A stretch of DNA of 64,000 bases from Niastella vici (GTDB lineage Bacteria > Bacteroidota > Bacteroidia > Chitinophagales > Chitinophagaceae), in the NCBI RefSeq assembly GCF_002077945.1, contig NZ_LVYD01000013.1, positions 248,001-312,000 on the forward strand, given 5' to 3'. The position numbers and the translations under genes are program-made. The notes beneath the pieces were generated by a model. The model saw only the letters and a list, made by a program, of their open reading frames with translations, ran no database searches and was not told the origin of the DNA. This document shows, piece by piece, positions 1-8,496 of this stretch (positions are counted from its first letter, which is position 1; each line of letters begins with the position of its first letter).

Positions 1-192
1 ATCACCAATAATATTCAGCGCAAACGACAACCCGAGCCGTCGGAGAAAACGGGACTTACCAATTTGATCACGCGGTATCAGCTGCTCAAAAAAGAAGAGC
101 AGCTTTGCATTACCGATGATGGGCAGGTGTTTAAAATTATTTTGCCATTGATAGAGACCAGCGTGTATAAAGCAGTGGCGTTACCCGATTAG
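1..192 (+). CDS. C-terminal end of a LytS-type sensor histidine kinase (partial)
   Basis: The window opens inside an open frame that reads to a TAG at 190-192, giving 63 residues and no start. The fragment has a TGLTNLITRYQLL segment followed by an acidic beta strand and a hydrophobic end (FKIILPLIE). This matches the last part of the HATPase domain of LytS/YehU-type kinases, where a GxGLxNxxxRL motif precedes the final strand. The LytTR response regulator that starts 60 bases downstream on the same strand supports the call, because these two proteins are usually adjacent. The sensor and the rest of the kinase lie upstream of the window, so the signal cannot be stated. Confidence 0.7.
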   Translation: MTNNIQRKRQPEPSEKTGLTNLITRYQLLKKEEQLCITDDGQVFKIILPLIETSVYKAVALPD

Positions 193-252
193 TTGAATGG
201 CATGAAATAAAAAACGAATAGGTGCTATCTTTGGCCATTAAGTGTAATTTGT

Positions 253-1011
253 ATGACTGTTGTTATTATTGAAGATGAAGCTTTAGCTGCCGAACGGCTT
301 ACCCGCTTTGTAAAGGAATATGATGCCGGTATAGAAATAAAAGCCTGGCTCGATACGGTAAAAGGCGCGGTAAAATATTTTGATGAGAACGGCTCGCCCG
401 ATCTCGTGTTGCTTGATATTGAATTGGGCGATGGAAAGAGCTTCGAAATCTTCAAAGAAGTGGAGGTAACAAGCCATATTATTTTTGTGACCGCCTTTAA
501 TGAATATGCCATTCAGGCCTTTAAATACAACAGTGTAGACTATTTATTAAAACCGCTGGTAAAGGAAGAACTATATTTTGCGCTGGATAAGTATAAGTCC
601 CAGGCCAACGCCATAAAACCGGTCGATCTCACTGCCCTCATAGAACAGCTGCAACCCAAAGCAGAAAAGGAATACAAGACCCGTTTCCTGGTTAAAAAAG
701 GAAGCCGCTATTTTTCCATTGAAGCCAAAAATGTGGCCCATGTGTACACCCGCGAACGGGTGCATTACATTAAAACTTTCGATGGCGCCGATTATATTAT
801 CGAGAACAACCTCGATGTGCTGGAACAACAGCTATCGCCCGAAACCTTTTTCCGCGTGAACCGGCAGTTCATCGTAAACTATACTTCTGTAAAAGAAGTG
901 ATCACCTGGTTCGATGGTAAGCTGAAGCTCATCATTAAACCCGACCCTTTCGAAGAGATCATCATCAGCCGTCTCAAGGCGGGTGATTTCAAGAACTGGT
1001 TGAATAAATGA
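253..1011 (+). CDS. LytTR-family response regulator
   Basis: A 252-residue two-component regulator. The N-terminal receiver domain (about 1-120) has the acidic pocket E7/D8, the phospho-acceptor D55 in LVLLDIE, T80 and the K100-P101 pair. A linker leads to a C-terminal LytTR DNA-binding domain (about 145-250) with the family pattern of a basic strand (FLVKKGSRYF), YTRERVHYIKT and FFRVNRQFIVN. LytTR proteins bind short direct repeats and are usually paired with a LytS-type kinase, whose end lies just upstream. A TATCTTTG at 226-233 fits the -7 box of a Bacteroidota promoter, but no good -33 box is spaced correctly, so cotranscription with the kinase is the simpler view. Confidence 0.93.
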   Translation: MTVVIIEDEALAAERLTRFVKEYDAGIEIKAWLDTVKGAVKYFDENGSPDLVLLDIELGDGKSFEIFKEVEVTSHIIFVTAFNEYAIQAFKYNSVDYLLKPLVKEELYFALDKYKSQANAIKPVDLTALIEQLQPKAEKEYKTRFLVKKGSRYFSIEAKNVAHVYTRERVHYIKTFDGADYIIENNLDVLEQQLSPETFFRVNRQFIVNYTSVKEVITWFDGKLKLIIKPDPFEEIIISRLKAGDFKNWLNK

Positions 1012-1013
1012 AA

Positions 1014-1041
1014 TGGTCAATGGTCAATGGTCAATGGTCAA
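1014..1041 (+). repeat. Four tandem TGGTCAA heptamers
   Basis: Four exact copies of the heptamer TGGTCAA run head to tail directly after the response-regulator stop. The reverse-complement heptamer recurs at 1093-1120 and again at 33783-33810. It lies between convergent genes and codes for nothing obvious. Confidence 0.9.
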
Positions 1042-1092
1042 TGAATTTTAGGCTGCGTAAGATCGATTATTAATCTCAAATATCGCGAGCAA

Positions 1093-1120
1093 TTCACCAT
1101 TCACCATTGACCATTCACCT
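1093..1120 (-). repeat. Inverted heptamer array (TTCACCA/TTGACCA)
   Basis: Four heptamers (TTCACCA, TTCACCA, TTGACCA, TTCACCT) are the inverted counterpart of the 1014-1041 array, with one position varying between C and G. The two arrays could fold into a long imperfect stem across the 3' ends of the convergent genes. The last bases overlap the pectinesterase stop codon. Confidence 0.85.
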
Positions 1121-2137
1121 CTTCTCAGGCCACTGAAAAGCCCGCATGGTTTGTTCCTGGTACCATTTCGGGTTCACCGGTAATGCCGATCCTTCATTGT
1201 TAAAAATGGTGGTCAGCGAATAACCCGCTGCTTCTTTCTCAGTCAACTGATGGCCCCATTTAACCCGGTTGGTGATATCGGCGCCAGGGCCGCTGTTTTT
1301 GTATTCTGCGTAAAAGGTGGTTTGTTCATTGGCGGGGTTACTCCAGTTGTTCCAACCTTCGGGCGTAATATGTTTATCCATAGTACAACGAATGAACACT
1401 GTTTTTGCATTGGCACGCCAGGGCCGTCCCAGGTATACTTTATTAACCCCGCTGTCGGCCGTAAGCCTGCAATCCATAAATACATACCCGAATTTTTTGC
1501 CTTGCGTGGTGCTGGCGGCAGTTACGAATGAGTTGGTTTTGCTGTGTATTTCGCAGTTCTGGAATACCGCTGTGGCCGGGCCAAAGATGAAATCGGTTGT
1601 ACCTTCAATATAGCAGTTCACGAACAATTGGCGGGCTGTTTCGCCACCGGTAAAAATAGTATCCTGATTGCCCAGAAAACGGCAGTTTACAAATATCGCC
1701 TGATCGCTTTCCACATGCAGGGCTACGGCTTGCCCTACCGCACCGGCAGCATTGGAAAACGTAATGTTCTCGGCCCTGAAGCGGTTGCCCGAGATCTTTG
1801 CGGTGAAAGAGTTAAAGGTATTGAGTTTGCCGCGGCCTGAATAGTCGTTGAATACGATAATGGTTTTTTCAGCGCTTTCTCCAATAAAGGTCACATCAGT
1901 ATTGGTAGCAGGCAGGTCAATTTTCTCATTGTATACGCCATTCTTTATGTACAGGGTGATGGGCGCCAGTGGGTATACCCGCATGGCATCGATGGCGTCC
2001 TGAATGTATTTATAATCGCCCGAACCATCTTTGGCAACCGTGAAAACATATTTATACTGTTGCGGATTGGCCGTTTGGGCATAGGAAAAGGTAATGCTGG
2101 CTAAGACGATGGCAATGAAAAGTGCAGGCTGTTTCAT
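1115..2137 (-). CDS. Secreted pectinesterase (carbohydrate esterase family 8)
   Basis: A 340-residue protein with a cleavable signal peptide (about 1-20, ending SYAQ). It carries the CE8 signatures in order on the parallel beta-helix: NGVYNEKI, the QAVAL segment, NQDTIF with the acid/base aspartate, DFIFG with the nucleophilic aspartate, and LGRPW with the substrate-binding arginine. It would remove methyl esters from homogalacturonan, in the periplasm or outside the cell. It starts 3 bases after the stop of the alpha/beta hydrolase on the same strand, so the two are one transcript and likely de-esterify pectin together. No SusC/SusD pair or pectate lyase is visible nearby, so this is not a complete polysaccharide utilization locus within the window. 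Confidence 0.93.
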   Translation of the reverse strand: MKQPALFIAIVLASITFSYAQTANPQQYKYVFTVAKDGSGDYKYIQDAIDAMRVYPLAPITLYIKNGVYNEKIDLPATNTDVTFIGESAEKTIIVFNDYSGRGKLNTFNSFTAKISGNRFRAENITFSNAAGAVGQAVALHVESDQAIFVNCRFLGNQDTIFTGGETARQLFVNCYIEGTTDFIFGPATAVFQNCEIHSKTNSFVTAASTTQGKKFGYVFMDCRLTADSGVNKVYLGRPWRANAKTVFIRCTMDKHITPEGWNNWSNPANEQTTFYAEYKNSGPGADITNRVKWGHQLTEKEAAGYSLTTIFNNEGSALPVNPKWYQEQTMRAFQWPEKR

Positions 2138-2140
2138 AAA

Positions 2141-3154
2141 TTATTTAAATACTCTTTTTAGGAAATCGTCAATATAGGTTACGGTTGGCTGAAACCAGGG
2201 ATCGAACAGGCAAAAAGAATGCGGTGCGTTTTCAAAGGTCTTTATTTCCGAATAGATCTTGTACTGGTTCAGCACCCTGATAAAATCTTCGCGGCCGGCA
2301 TGCATGCGGGCAACGCTGCTGTTGATGAACAGGGTAGGCGGCGTATGCGGGCCAACGTGGGTAAGCGGGGAAGCTTCTTCCCACAACGCCAGGCTATCCT
2401 TTTTCGAATACCCCAGCCAATAGGTAGCCGCAGAGATCTTTTTGCTGTCGTCGCCCTCCCCGCTTTCGGGGTGGGTAAAAGAAAGTGTTCCATCAATATC
2501 AACTACAGCATGAACGGGCGCCGGTTTTTCTTTACGTCTTAAGTAACCTTCAAACTTTGGATCACCCACTGTAGTACCCAGAAATGCTGCCAGCTCACCG
2601 CCGGCTGAAAAACCCAACACGGCAATTTTAGCAGTATCAATATTGTATTTACCCGCGTGTTGCACCACCCAGCGCAGGGCCTTTTTCAAATCGTATATAG
2701 CTTGCGGGTATTGATAATGGGTCGATAAACTGTATTCGGGCGTAAAACAAATATAGCCGCGGGCTGCCAGGTGTTGGGCAAGCGGATTATGTTGAAAAGG
2801 GTTGCCCGAACGCCAGCCGCCGCCATGGATGATCACGATCGCTGCACGTTTTTGCGATGACTGCTGAGCCGGGTAGAAGGCCTCCATACTCAGCACAATT
2901 TTTCCCCCCAGTAATTCGCCATATTCAAACCATTTTTTGACTATCTTTTTTGAATTGAGCTCTGGAATTATTTGAATTTCCGGGTGCGTTTTGCGGGTAC
3001 TCACAAAGGCGCTCCAGGTAGTGTACGACGTGTCGGGGTAGGCCGAAAAGCCATCTACATGCTTCGCCTGGGTATAGGCAGCAAATGAAATAAAAAGTGA
3101 TAGCACGCCTGTGCAAATTGAGGTCCATTTACCGGCAATGCAATTCCTGGCCAT
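2141..3154 (-). CDS. Secreted alpha/beta hydrolase (BD-FAE/acetylesterase-like)
   Basis: I place the start at the ATG at 3152-3154. A longer frame opens with TTG at 3185-3187, but that codon overlaps an exact -7 promoter box (TAAATTTG), so it is probably not translated. The chosen start gives 337 residues with a signal peptide ending near YTQA. The fold shows the oxyanion motif HGGGW, the nucleophile elbow GFSAGG, and late Asp and His (APHSF) expected for the triad. Such enzymes act as carbohydrate or feruloyl/acetyl esterases. The adjacent pectinesterase in the same operon makes pectin or rhamnogalacturonan acetyl groups plausible substrates; that assignment is inference. Confidence 0.85.
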   Translation of the reverse strand: MARNCIAGKWTSICTGVLSLFISFAAYTQAKHVDGFSAYPDTSYTTWSAFVSTRKTHPEIQIIPELNSKKIVKKWFEYGELLGGKIVLSMEAFYPAQQSSQKRAAIVIIHGGGWRSGNPFQHNPLAQHLAARGYICFTPEYSLSTHYQYPQAIYDLKKALRWVVQHAGKYNIDTAKIAVLGFSAGGELAAFLGTTVGDPKFEGYLRRKEKPAPVHAVVDIDGTLSFTHPESGEGDDSKKISAATYWLGYSKKDSLALWEEASPLTHVGPHTPPTLFINSSVARMHAGREDFIRVLNQYKIYSEIKTFENAPHSFCLFDPWFQPTVTYIDDFLKRVFK

Positions 3155-3184
3155 TTGTAACAGTTTAACAGATTCGAAGTAGTA

Positions 3185-3192
3185 CAAATTTA
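3185..3192 (-). promoter_or_regulatory. Candidate -7 box for the esterase/pectinesterase operon
   Basis: Read on the minus strand this is TAAATTTG, an exact TAnnTTTG box. Transcription would begin about 24 bases before the chosen ATG. No convincing TTTG lies 19-20 bases upstream. Confidence 0.4.
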
Positions 3193-3304
3193 TTGTTTTG
3201 AAAGTGTACCCCGGGTTTAAAAATTGATCGGGATGGTTAAAAAAATGGTATTGCTTATTTTTAACCTTTTATTACTCCGGTCCTGTTGTAAAAAAGAAGT
3301 ATCC

Positions 3305-3769
3305 ATGTTTTCAATATTATTAACGCTCCACTCCCTGTTCCGCTGGCTGGTATTAATAAGTTTGCTTATGGCTGTTTTCAGGGCATATCAGGGCTGGCTG
3401 GGAAATAAACCCTTTTCGAAACCCGATAATTCCCTGCGGATTGCCACGGTTACCATTGCGCATATTCAACTTATTTTGGGCATCAGCCTGTATTGTCTCA
3501 GTCCGGTAATCCGGTATTTTCTGAATTATTTCAAAAAGGCGGTGCACGAGCGAGCCACCAGGTTTTTTGGTATGGAGCATGTTACCATGATGGTGATCGC
3601 TATTGTACTGATCACCATCGGCGCTGTAAAAACCAAAAAACAGGCTGCGAGCCAACAGAAATTTAAAACAATGGCCATCTGGTTCACCATTGCCCTCGTT
3701 GTTATATTAACATCTATACCCTGGCCATTTTCGCCATTTACCCGCCGGCCTTTTTTCAGGTGGTTTTAA
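3305..3769 (+). CDS. Four-helix membrane protein, cytochrome b-like family of Bacteroidota
   Basis: A 154-residue protein with about four transmembrane segments and short basic loops. Conserved-looking histidines sit in LLTLHSLFRW, IAHIQLILG and MEHVTMM, and the segment VIAIVLITIGAVKTKK is typical of a small membrane family often annotated as cytochrome b in Bacteroidota. Heme binding is possible from the histidines but unproven. I chose the ATG at 3305 because homologues, as I recall them, begin at this hydrophobic stretch; a longer frame from 3224 adds a low-complexity hydrophobic extension. Confidence 0.75.
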   Translation: MFSILLTLHSLFRWLVLISLLMAVFRAYQGWLGNKPFSKPDNSLRIATVTIAHIQLILGISLYCLSPVIRYFLNYFKKAVHERATRFFGMEHVTMMVIAIVLITIGAVKTKKQAASQQKFKTMAIWFTIALVVILTSIPWPFSPFTRRPFFRWF

Positions 3770-3835
3770 GGGGTGAAAAGTGAAACCTGTAACTTGTGGC
3801 AGGAAACTGGTATCAGACTCCAGAACAGAAAACTT

Positions 3836-4909
3836 ATGGATCCAGCCGAATATCTTCAATTTTACGAAGGCCATAAAATGGGTGTCAAAACCGTTGACGG
3901 ACATATCATTATTCCCGCCGTTTATGATTTTGTTGCCCATCCTTCCGACGGGTTGTTTACGGTTACTGAAAGCGGGTATACTGCTTATTTCGATGAAGCG
4001 GGGAATATTGTACTGCCATTTAGTAATAAATACGAATCGTACGGTGCGTTTACCGAAGGACTGGCGCGGGTAATGGCCCATGAAAAATGGGGTTTCATCA
4101 ATAAAGCCGGCGAGGAAGTAATTCCGCTGCAGTTTCACTACACAGAGGAATTTGCCAATGGCCGGGCGATCGTTCGAAATGAAAACGACCTGCATGGCGC
4201 AATCGACGAACAGGGCAATCTGGTCATCGATTACTGGTTTCCGGTTCTCACCAATTTTGAAAGGGGCTATGCCAAATTCGGCGATCTCAAAACCTGGGGT
4301 TTGATCGATAAGTCCGGAATCATCGTTGTTCCGCAGCAATACGTTTTCATAGGCCCGGTATTCCGGAATACCGTAACCGTTCAGGTGCTGGAAGGGGAAG
4401 AATATAGAGAAGGTGAACTCACCATTGGTGGCGGAGTGGTATGGAATAATAACCTCGATCACCTGAATGCATTCAACCGCCTGAAAAAAGAATTCGCCGT
4501 GGCTTGCGAACAGTTGGTGGAAGAAATGTATCAATCTGGTTGCCCCTGCGGGTACGAACGGTTCAGGGACCTCGTTCAATGGAGTAACCCGGTGGGTTTT
4601 GTTGACCAGGAATTATTGTTTGCAGCATTCAGGCAAAAGCTGCAGCAACTGGAAACCGACCGGTTCAGGTGTGCGCATTGCGGAACGGTGTATGAGCAAA
4701 AATGGACACAATTCAGTGCTTTTATGTGGGTATCGAATGTACACATCTCAACTATGGGCGATTTTGTTGACAAAGGCGCCCCTGTATCAGCTGTTATTCC
4801 TATCGCGCTTGGCTTTTATGGGCACGGGATTGAAAAATACAACCACAAATACGTAGAAAGTGATTTGGGAACGGTCATCAACTACCTGAAAGAAAGCGTT
4901 GCTACATAG
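3836..4909 (+). CDS. WG-repeat protein with C-terminal cysteine pairs
   Basis: A 357-residue soluble protein from the ATG at 3836; a GTG at 3773 would add 21 atypical residues. The first 190 residues are WG-type repeats, with units such as KWGFINKAGEEVIPLQF and TWGLIDKSGIIVVPQQY, preceded by more divergent copies. These repeats form beta-rich interaction surfaces. The C-terminal third is different and has CPCG and CAHCG pairs that could bind zinc. There is no signal peptide. The biological role is unknown. Confidence 0.8.
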   Translation: MDPAEYLQFYEGHKMGVKTVDGHIIIPAVYDFVAHPSDGLFTVTESGYTAYFDEAGNIVLPFSNKYESYGAFTEGLARVMAHEKWGFINKAGEEVIPLQFHYTEEFANGRAIVRNENDLHGAIDEQGNLVIDYWFPVLTNFERGYAKFGDLKTWGLIDKSGIIVVPQQYVFIGPVFRNTVTVQVLEGEEYREGELTIGGGVVWNNNLDHLNAFNRLKKEFAVACEQLVEEMYQSGCPCGYERFRDLVQWSNPVGFVDQELLFAAFRQKLQQLETDRFRCAHCGTVYEQKWTQFSAFMWVSNVHISTMGDFVDKGAPVSAVIPIALGFYGHGIEKYNHKYVESDLGTVINYLKESVAT

Positions 4910-4987
4910 TGGTTGTTGAACAGATGCGGGGCGTGCCTTGCATATTCCTGATTGATTTTTTACCTTCGGCCAGGAAAAAATGTTCTG

Positions 4988-5962
4988 ATGAAAGACCGTT
5001 TGTTCTCATACTCCCTGTTATTGGTTAGCCTGTGCTTTGCATCTTTATGCGCTTCGGCCAAAGATGCACCCGATATAAAACCCGATACCGTTAAGGCGGG
5101 CATTTATATCACCAGTATTCACGATATCGACTTCAAGCAAAAAGAATACACCGTTAATTTATGGCTGTGGCTGAAATACCGCAACCGGGATTTCAACTTC
5201 TATGATAACCTCGAAGTACCGGGCGCCAAAGAAGTCACCAAATCATTTGTGACCGTTGATAGTTCAGGCGACAAAATATATATGCAAATGAAATTGCAGT
5301 GTGTAATGAAAGACAACTGGAAGATCGGCAACTTCCCTTTCGATGTTCAAAAGCTGCGGTTCTCCATTGAAAACTCACAATTCGATAGCCGGTACCTGGT
5401 CTTTGTAGCCGACACAGTGGGCGACCATTATGATAAAAAGTTTGCCATGAGCGGCTGGGCGATCGACAGCTGCATTATTGCCACCGGCATCAAAAAGTAT
5501 GAAACGGCTTTTGGCGATGAAAGATTTCAAAAACCTCATACTGAATATGGCAATTTCAAAGTGCGGCTGAGCGTACACCGCGATGCTATGGATATGTTCT
5601 GGAAGCTGTTCCTCGGCATGTATATTGCCTTCCTCATCGCCTATGTATGTTTTTATATTCATTCCGATGGGATGGATTCGCGTTTTGGTCTTAGTGTAGG
5701 TTCGCTTTTTGCGGTGATCGGTAATAAGTATATCATCGATTCCTCGCTGCCCGAATCCAATTCCTTTACGCTGGTTGATACCCTGCACGGGCTTACCCTG
5801 TTCTTCATTTTTTCAGTGATCTCCTCAACTGCCTGGTCATTGCAGCTTGTTAAAAAAGGCAAGGTAAAAGAAGCCAACCGGTTTGATATGATCATGGCCC
5901 AGGTATTGTTGCTGATCTATGTGGCATTGAATATTTATTATATTAATAACGCCAGTTCTTAA
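4988..5962 (+). CDS. Prokaryotic pentameric ligand-gated ion channel homologue
   Basis: A 324-residue protein with a signal peptide (ends near CASAK), a beta-rich ectodomain of about 190 residues and four transmembrane segments. The ectodomain shows GIYITSIHDIDF, a YTVNLWLWLKYRN strand and WKIGNFPFDVQKLRF, matching the FPFDxQ segment of Cys-loop receptors and of channels such as GLIC. The second membrane segment followed by SSLPESNS resembles the M2-M3 region of GLIC, and the last helix lies at the C terminus. The disulfide Cys-loop of animal receptors is absent, as in bacterial members. The start at 4988 follows an AGGAAA stretch; an upstream TTG frame is less likely. The ligand is unknown. 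Confidence 0.8.
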   Translation: MKDRLFSYSLLLVSLCFASLCASAKDAPDIKPDTVKAGIYITSIHDIDFKQKEYTVNLWLWLKYRNRDFNFYDNLEVPGAKEVTKSFVTVDSSGDKIYMQMKLQCVMKDNWKIGNFPFDVQKLRFSIENSQFDSRYLVFVADTVGDHYDKKFAMSGWAIDSCIIATGIKKYETAFGDERFQKPHTEYGNFKVRLSVHRDAMDMFWKLFLGMYIAFLIAYVCFYIHSDGMDSRFGLSVGSLFAVIGNKYIIDSSLPESNSFTLVDTLHGLTLFFIFSVISSTAWSLQLVKKGKVKEANRFDMIMAQVLLLIYVALNIYYINNASS

Positions 5963-5971
5963 TTAATAGCA

Positions 5972-6448
5972 ATGGGTGTTTTCTATTTTAAAACAGAACA
6001 GTTACTGCCGGTTGATCTGCAAACGGCCTGGTCATTCTTTTCAACTCCCGGTAACCTGGCGTTGATAACCCCGCCGGAAATGGATTTTAAAACCCTGACC
6101 GCCCTGGATGCCGGTGAAATTTACAATGGCCTGCTTATCGATTATAAGGTGAAGCCCTTATGGGGCATTCCCATGAATTGGAAAACAGAGATCAGGAATG
6201 CACAAAAGCCTTTTGCCTTTACCGATGTACAGCTAAAAGGGCCATACCGCTGCTGGGAACATACCCACACATTTACCCAACAGGAGAATGGGGTGCTGAT
6301 GCAGGATGTGGTGAAGTATGAATTACCAATGGGTGTTTTGGGAAACTTCACCCATGCTTTGCTGGTGCGTAAAAAGATCGAGGCCCTGTTCCGCTATCGT
6401 AAAGCCGCTATAGAACGGATCTTTAATGAAAAAGGGCGAACCGCATAA
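5972..6448 (+). CDS. SRPBCC-fold ligand-binding protein
   Basis: A 158-residue cytosolic protein that starts 10 bases after the channel gene. The N-terminal pattern (LPVDLQTAWSFFSTPGNLALITPPEM), a central strand-rich region and a long C-terminal helix (LLVRKKIEALFRYRKAAIERIF) are those of the START/polyketide-cyclase-like SRPBCC superfamily. Such proteins enclose a hydrophobic ligand or act as a partner in cell-division or nucleotide-sugar loci. No catalytic residue can be assigned. Confidence 0.82.
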   Translation: MGVFYFKTEQLLPVDLQTAWSFFSTPGNLALITPPEMDFKTLTALDAGEIYNGLLIDYKVKPLWGIPMNWKTEIRNAQKPFAFTDVQLKGPYRCWEHTHTFTQQENGVLMQDVVKYELPMGVLGNFTHALLVRKKIEALFRYRKAAIERIFNEKGRTA

Positions 6449-6467
6449 ATTGCCGTCCGCCCTTTTT
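6431..6467. terminator. Bidirectional intrinsic terminator
   Basis: AAAGGGCG at 6431-6438 pairs with CGCCCTTT at 6458-6465, flanked by A and T runs. It sits between the convergent SRPBCC and L,D-transpeptidase genes and would serve both. Confidence 0.8.
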
Positions 6468-6485
6468 TATGCGCCTCCTGGCCTT

Positions 6486-8096
6486 CTAATGCTTCATGAG
6501 CAGGTTTGCCAGCTGCGCGTCTCTTTTATAAATATCTTCTCTGAAATTGAGGTCACCCTGCCGGTCAACCCAGGCAGTAAAATAAGTGATGTAAACCGGC
6601 ATGGGATTTTTAATGGCAACGTATTGTTCCTTTTCACTTTTCATGGCATTGGTGATGCGCGCTTCCGTCCAGGTAGGGTCTTCGCGCAGCATGTACATGG
6701 CCAGGTTCTTTGGTTCGGCAACCCGTATACAGCCATGGCTGAACGCCCTTTTGCTTTCCTGGAAAAGGCTTTTGGAAGGCGTATCGTGCAAATAAATGCT
6801 ATGGCTGTTGGGAAATAAGAATTTCACAGCGCCCAGGGAATTCCAGGGGCCGGGTTTCTGACGTACCCCGGTGCCAAACTTTTCCATATGATGCGATTCC
6901 AGGTAATTCGGGTTCTTTTGAATACCGGGCAGGATCTCTTTTTTCAGGATGCTGGCGGGTACGTTCCAGTATGGACTGAACACGATCTGGCTGATGGTGC
7001 CGGCGAAGATCACCGTTTTGTTCACGTCTTTACCTACCACCACATTCATATTCCATAAAAGCGAATCGTCGTTATAAGCGTGCAGCACAAACTCGGGAAT
7101 ATTCACCGCCAGGTATCTGCCGCGTACGTCGGTGGGTAGCCAGCGGTTCCGCTCCATATTCACCATAATTTTTTCAATTCGTTGCTGCAAGGGTATGTTC
7201 AGTTCCCGCACCATGGCGCCACCGGCAATGCCATCAGGGGTCATGCCATGTCTTCGCTGAAATCGTTTAACGGCGGTCAATAAGGTAGAATCGTATGTAG
7301 TGGATGCCGTGTCCTGCGCACTGGGAAGATCGCCCAGGAGGAACAGCTTTTTGCGCAGCTGGCCGATCATGGGCGAAGTATCGCCGGGACGAACAGCTTT
7401 ATTGCCGGGAAGGTTGATGGTAATATTATCAGGGGGCAATGCCTTGTATTTTTTCAAATACTCCTTCAGCAGATTGTATTGCCGGTAAACCGGTTCTTTT
7501 ACCGTGGAGGTGTTGTTGCCCGGTTTCAACATAGAATCGAGCAGGGCGCTGTAAGAAAGCTTTTTGCGCGGCATCAGCCAGTCAATTTGCTGGGTGGCGT
7601 TTTCTTCAAGGCCGCCCCAAACCTTTTGCGCAAAGAAGAAGTACAGGGACGTTAGCAGCAGCTCGGTCTCGCTTTTTTGCTCAATGGCCTGGCCATTATT
7701 GATATTGATGAGGCTGTCGAGTGTTCGCTTATAGGGCAGCACCACATTCAGTCCTTCTTCGGGCAGGTTCTCTAGCCGCATATACAGGTGGCTGGCCTGT
7801 TCGGTAAGTGCGCCGGTATCGTTATACCAGGCAAAAGCGTAATTACGGGTTGTGTAAAATTTGTTCAGGTCGTTTTGGAAAAGGCGAAGGGAATCGTACC
7901 TGGTAAAGAATGCACTGAGCTGACCGGGAGAAAAATGCAGGGTATTCTGGTCGCTGAAATTACCGGCAATGTCGCGGGCCGCATCGCTCACTACTTTACT
8001 GATGGAGTCTTTTTTGCGGTTGATAGTTGACCGGTTATTTGATTCCCTGCAACCCCAGATACCTACCAGGACAATGAAACAAATAGTTTTTTGCAT
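6486..8096 (-). CDS. Lipoprotein L,D-transpeptidase (YcbB/LdtD type)
   Basis: A 536-residue murein cross-linking enzyme. The signal sequence ends in a lipobox-like GIWGC, so it is probably an envelope lipoprotein, although Trp at that position is unusual. A long scaffold region resembling YcbB precedes a peptidoglycan-binding repeat (about 240-290, with YDSTLLTAVKRFQRRHGMTPDGIAG). The YkuD catalytic domain follows with the signature HGCIRV near 454-459, where the Cys is the nucleophile. It would form 3-3 cross-links or anchor proteins to murein. It is transcribed alone. The upstream 400 bases give no clear promoter. Confidence 0.92.
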   Translation of the reverse strand: MQKTICFIVLVGIWGCRESNNRSTINRKKDSISKVVSDAARDIAGNFSDQNTLHFSPGQLSAFFTRYDSLRLFQNDLNKFYTTRNYAFAWYNDTGALTEQASHLYMRLENLPEEGLNVVLPYKRTLDSLININNGQAIEQKSETELLLTSLYFFFAQKVWGGLEENATQQIDWLMPRKKLSYSALLDSMLKPGNNTSTVKEPVYRQYNLLKEYLKKYKALPPDNITINLPGNKAVRPGDTSPMIGQLRKKLFLLGDLPSAQDTASTTYDSTLLTAVKRFQRRHGMTPDGIAGGAMVRELNIPLQQRIEKIMVNMERNRWLPTDVRGRYLAVNIPEFVLHAYNDDSLLWNMNVVVGKDVNKTVIFAGTISQIVFSPYWNVPASILKKEILPGIQKNPNYLESHHMEKFGTGVRQKPGPWNSLGAVKFLFPNSHSIYLHDTPSKSLFQESKRAFSHGCIRVAEPKNLAMYMLREDPTWTEARITNAMKSEKEQYVAIKNPMPVYITYFTAWVDRQGDLNFREDIYKRDAQLANLLMKH

Positions 8097-8496
8097 AAAA
8101 GGTTACTCGAATGGGGTAGCTACAATAAAAATGGGGTTCATGAATATGACTGGTGTATTCTCTCTCGTAGTTTAAGTTAACTGCCAGTTATACCCGTAAA
8201 CCCCGCAATAGTACGTTATAAACGTATATGGAAGGTGATTTTCATACGTTGCAATGACCCGGACAGTTAAACCTGGAGAAAGCAATCGTATGTTCCTATG
8301 TAACCAGGATTCTTAATGATTTCGGTTGAAGTATAAGTCTGCGGGCCCTGTTGATGCCTGAAGGGCCATATCCACTTTAGAAATGAAGGAACAAAAATGT
8401 GAAAAAGAAGGTACTTACTAACCCGGGCTTTTACAGATTTTGAAACCCATCTGAACTTCTGCAAAAGCTTTAATTCCTTCAATTCGCATATACGAA
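8097..8496. other. Intergenic stretch without a supported gene
   Basis: This 400-base gap contains one minus-strand frame of 71 codons (8267-8482) that lacks any family resemblance, lipobox or promoter. I see no RNA gene or clear hairpin. It may hold the promoter of the L,D-transpeptidase. Confidence 0.5.

Noticed and set aside
8267-8482. Minus-strand frame of 71 codons in a gap
   Set aside because: No recognisable domain, lipobox or promoter; composition is not convincing.
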